From Microcoleaceae cyanobacterium UBA9251 (GTDB lineage: Bacteria > Cyanobacteriota > Cyanobacteriia > Cyanobacteriales > Microcoleaceae), in contig DPLL01000027.1 in NCBI GenBank assembly GCA_003542015.1, positions 1,125 to 7,568 on the forward strand: DNA of 6,444 bases. The letters run 5' to 3'. Shown piece by piece: positions 5,669 to 6,444 of this stretch (position 1 is the stretch's first letter; each line of letters starts with the position of its first letter). The translations under genes and the position numbers were made by a program. The notes under the pieces are model-generated. The model was not told where the DNA came from, did no database searches, and saw only the letters and a program-made list of their open reading frames with translations.

Positions 5669-6444
5669 ATGCTCAAAATTTTGGTAATTGAGGACGACGA
5701 ATTAATCCGGGAAACTCTGCTGCAACTCCTGGAATCTCACAGCTATCGGGTCATTGTGGCTCAAAACGGTCGAGTAGGGGTGCAGATGGCACTCTCGGAG
5801 ATTCCCGATTTAATTTTGTGCGACGTGCAGATGCCGGAACAGGACGGTTATGAGGTGTTACGGACACTGCGGCAAAACTCCCTAGCTGCAACAATTCCAT
5901 TTATTTTTCTCACGGCTCAAGGTGGGAAAACGGATTTTCGCCGGGGGATGGAATTGGGTGCTGACGATTACCTGACGAAGCCGTTTACTAAGGCAGAATT
6001 GCTGGGAGCGATCGCCTCTCGCCTCTCGAAACGGCAAACTATTACTCAACCGCTGACTGTCGCACTCCAGCAAGCAGAAGCCAGACTTAAGGATTTAGCG
6101 AACGACTCGACAATTACGAACGCTGTCTCCCCTGAAAAGTTAGCCTTGGAAGCTTTGCTGCGTCGCGCTTTGGCACAAGGTGAGTTTCAGGTATACTATC
6201 AGCCACAGGTGGATATTGCTACCGGAAAAATCATCGGGGCCGAAGCTTTGGTGCGCTGGCAAAATCCCGATCGAGGGATAATTTCTCCAGCGGAATTTAT
6301 TCCCTTAGCAGAAGAAACAGGGTTGATTATTCCGATTGGCGAGTGGGTGCTGCTTTCAGCTTGCGCTCAAACCGCTAGTTGGCTGGCTGCTGGGTTTTCG
6401 CCGTTTAAGATCTCAGTAAATTTGTCGGCCCGGCAGTTGTCCGA
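5669..6444 (+). CDS. Response regulator with EAL domain (c-di-GMP phosphodiesterase type), 3' end cut by window
   Basis: The first 258 residues are visible. Residues 1-120 are a CheY-like receiver: acidic pair D9/D10 (MLKILVIEDDE), phosphoacceptor D52 (LCDVQMP), T82 (FLTA) and K104 (YLTKPF). A 35-residue linker leads to an EAL domain from about 158: FQVYYQPQVD (Q178), the signature GAEALVRW (E192, R196), PAEFIPLAEETGLI and SVNLSARQLS (N251). No GGDEF domain lies between. The protein would receive phosphate from an unseen histidine kinase and hydrolyse c-di-GMP to pGpG in the cytosol. The later EAL catalytic residues lie outside the window, so activity cannot be judged. ATG at 5669 gives the canonical receiver start; GTG at 5642 is in frame but would lie inside the TnpB element's proposed end. 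No clear Shine-Dalgarno is present. The TnpB element ends about 17 bases upstream. Confidence 0.92.
   Translation, partial: MLKILVIEDDELIRETLLQLLESHSYRVIVAQNGRVGVQMALSEIPDLILCDVQMPEQDGYEVLRTLRQNSLAATIPFIFLTAQGGKTDFRRGMELGADDYLTKPFTKAELLGAIASRLSKRQTITQPLTVALQQAEARLKDLANDSTITNAVSPEKLALEALLRRALAQGEFQVYYQPQVDIATGKIIGAEALVRWQNPDRGIISPAEFIPLAEETGLIIPIGEWVLLSACAQTASWLAAGFSPFKISVNLSARQLS

Noticed and set aside
5882..6073. Minus-strand frame of 63 aa
   Set aside because: It is antisense to the receiver and linker of the response regulator, which has all the expected motifs.

Overview
The window looks like chromosomal DNA of a filamentous, probably Oscillatoriales-type, cyanobacterium. Supporting this are two perfect HIP1-like octamers (GCGATCGC at 1290-1297 and 6008-6015), cyanobacterial-style dispersed palindromic repeats, a TnpB-only IS200/IS605-type element, and protein families common in that group. 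No rRNA, tRNA, CRISPR array or phage gene is visible.

Layout. (1) 15-695, minus strand: a CADD/TenA-like heme-oxygenase-fold diiron protein. It keeps the metal ligands and the candidate sacrificial Tyr and Lys of the Chlamydia self-sacrificing p-aminobenzoate (pABA) synthase. (2) 696-870: a short spacer holding an 11-bp-stem dispersed repeat. (3) 871-3246, minus strand: a 791-aa Wzc-like fusion of a polysaccharide co-polymerase (Wzz/GNVR) and a BY-kinase-type ATPase. It has an in-frame 21-bp tandem duplication in its linker and almost no C-terminal tyrosines. (4) 3247-4415: about 1.17 kb with no credible gene, rich in structure: three AT-rich dyads, a 107-bp nested palindromic element, a G-quadruplex motif with a G9 run, a two-state hairpin region and short direct repeats. 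(5) 4416-5610, plus strand: tnpB broken by a single-base frameshift but with all RuvC and zinc-finger residues still encoded, followed by a structured candidate omega-RNA region to about 5652. (6) 5669-6444, plus strand: a response regulator joined directly to an EAL domain, running off the window end.

How it fits together. The large minus-strand gene is probably for exopolysaccharide chain-length control and export. The partial plus-strand gene is probably a c-di-GMP phosphodiesterase or sensor, and c-di-GMP often controls polysaccharide and motility, but nothing here shows that the two are linked. The CADD-like gene is likely folate-related and probably an independent unit. The decayed TnpB element ends only about 17 bases before the regulator's start codon, so it probably separated that gene from its original upstream sequence.

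I see no clearly new multi-gene system. The best candidates for follow-up are the CADD-like protein, the omega-RNA-like tail of the broken tnpB, and the nested palindromic element in the long gene-free gap.
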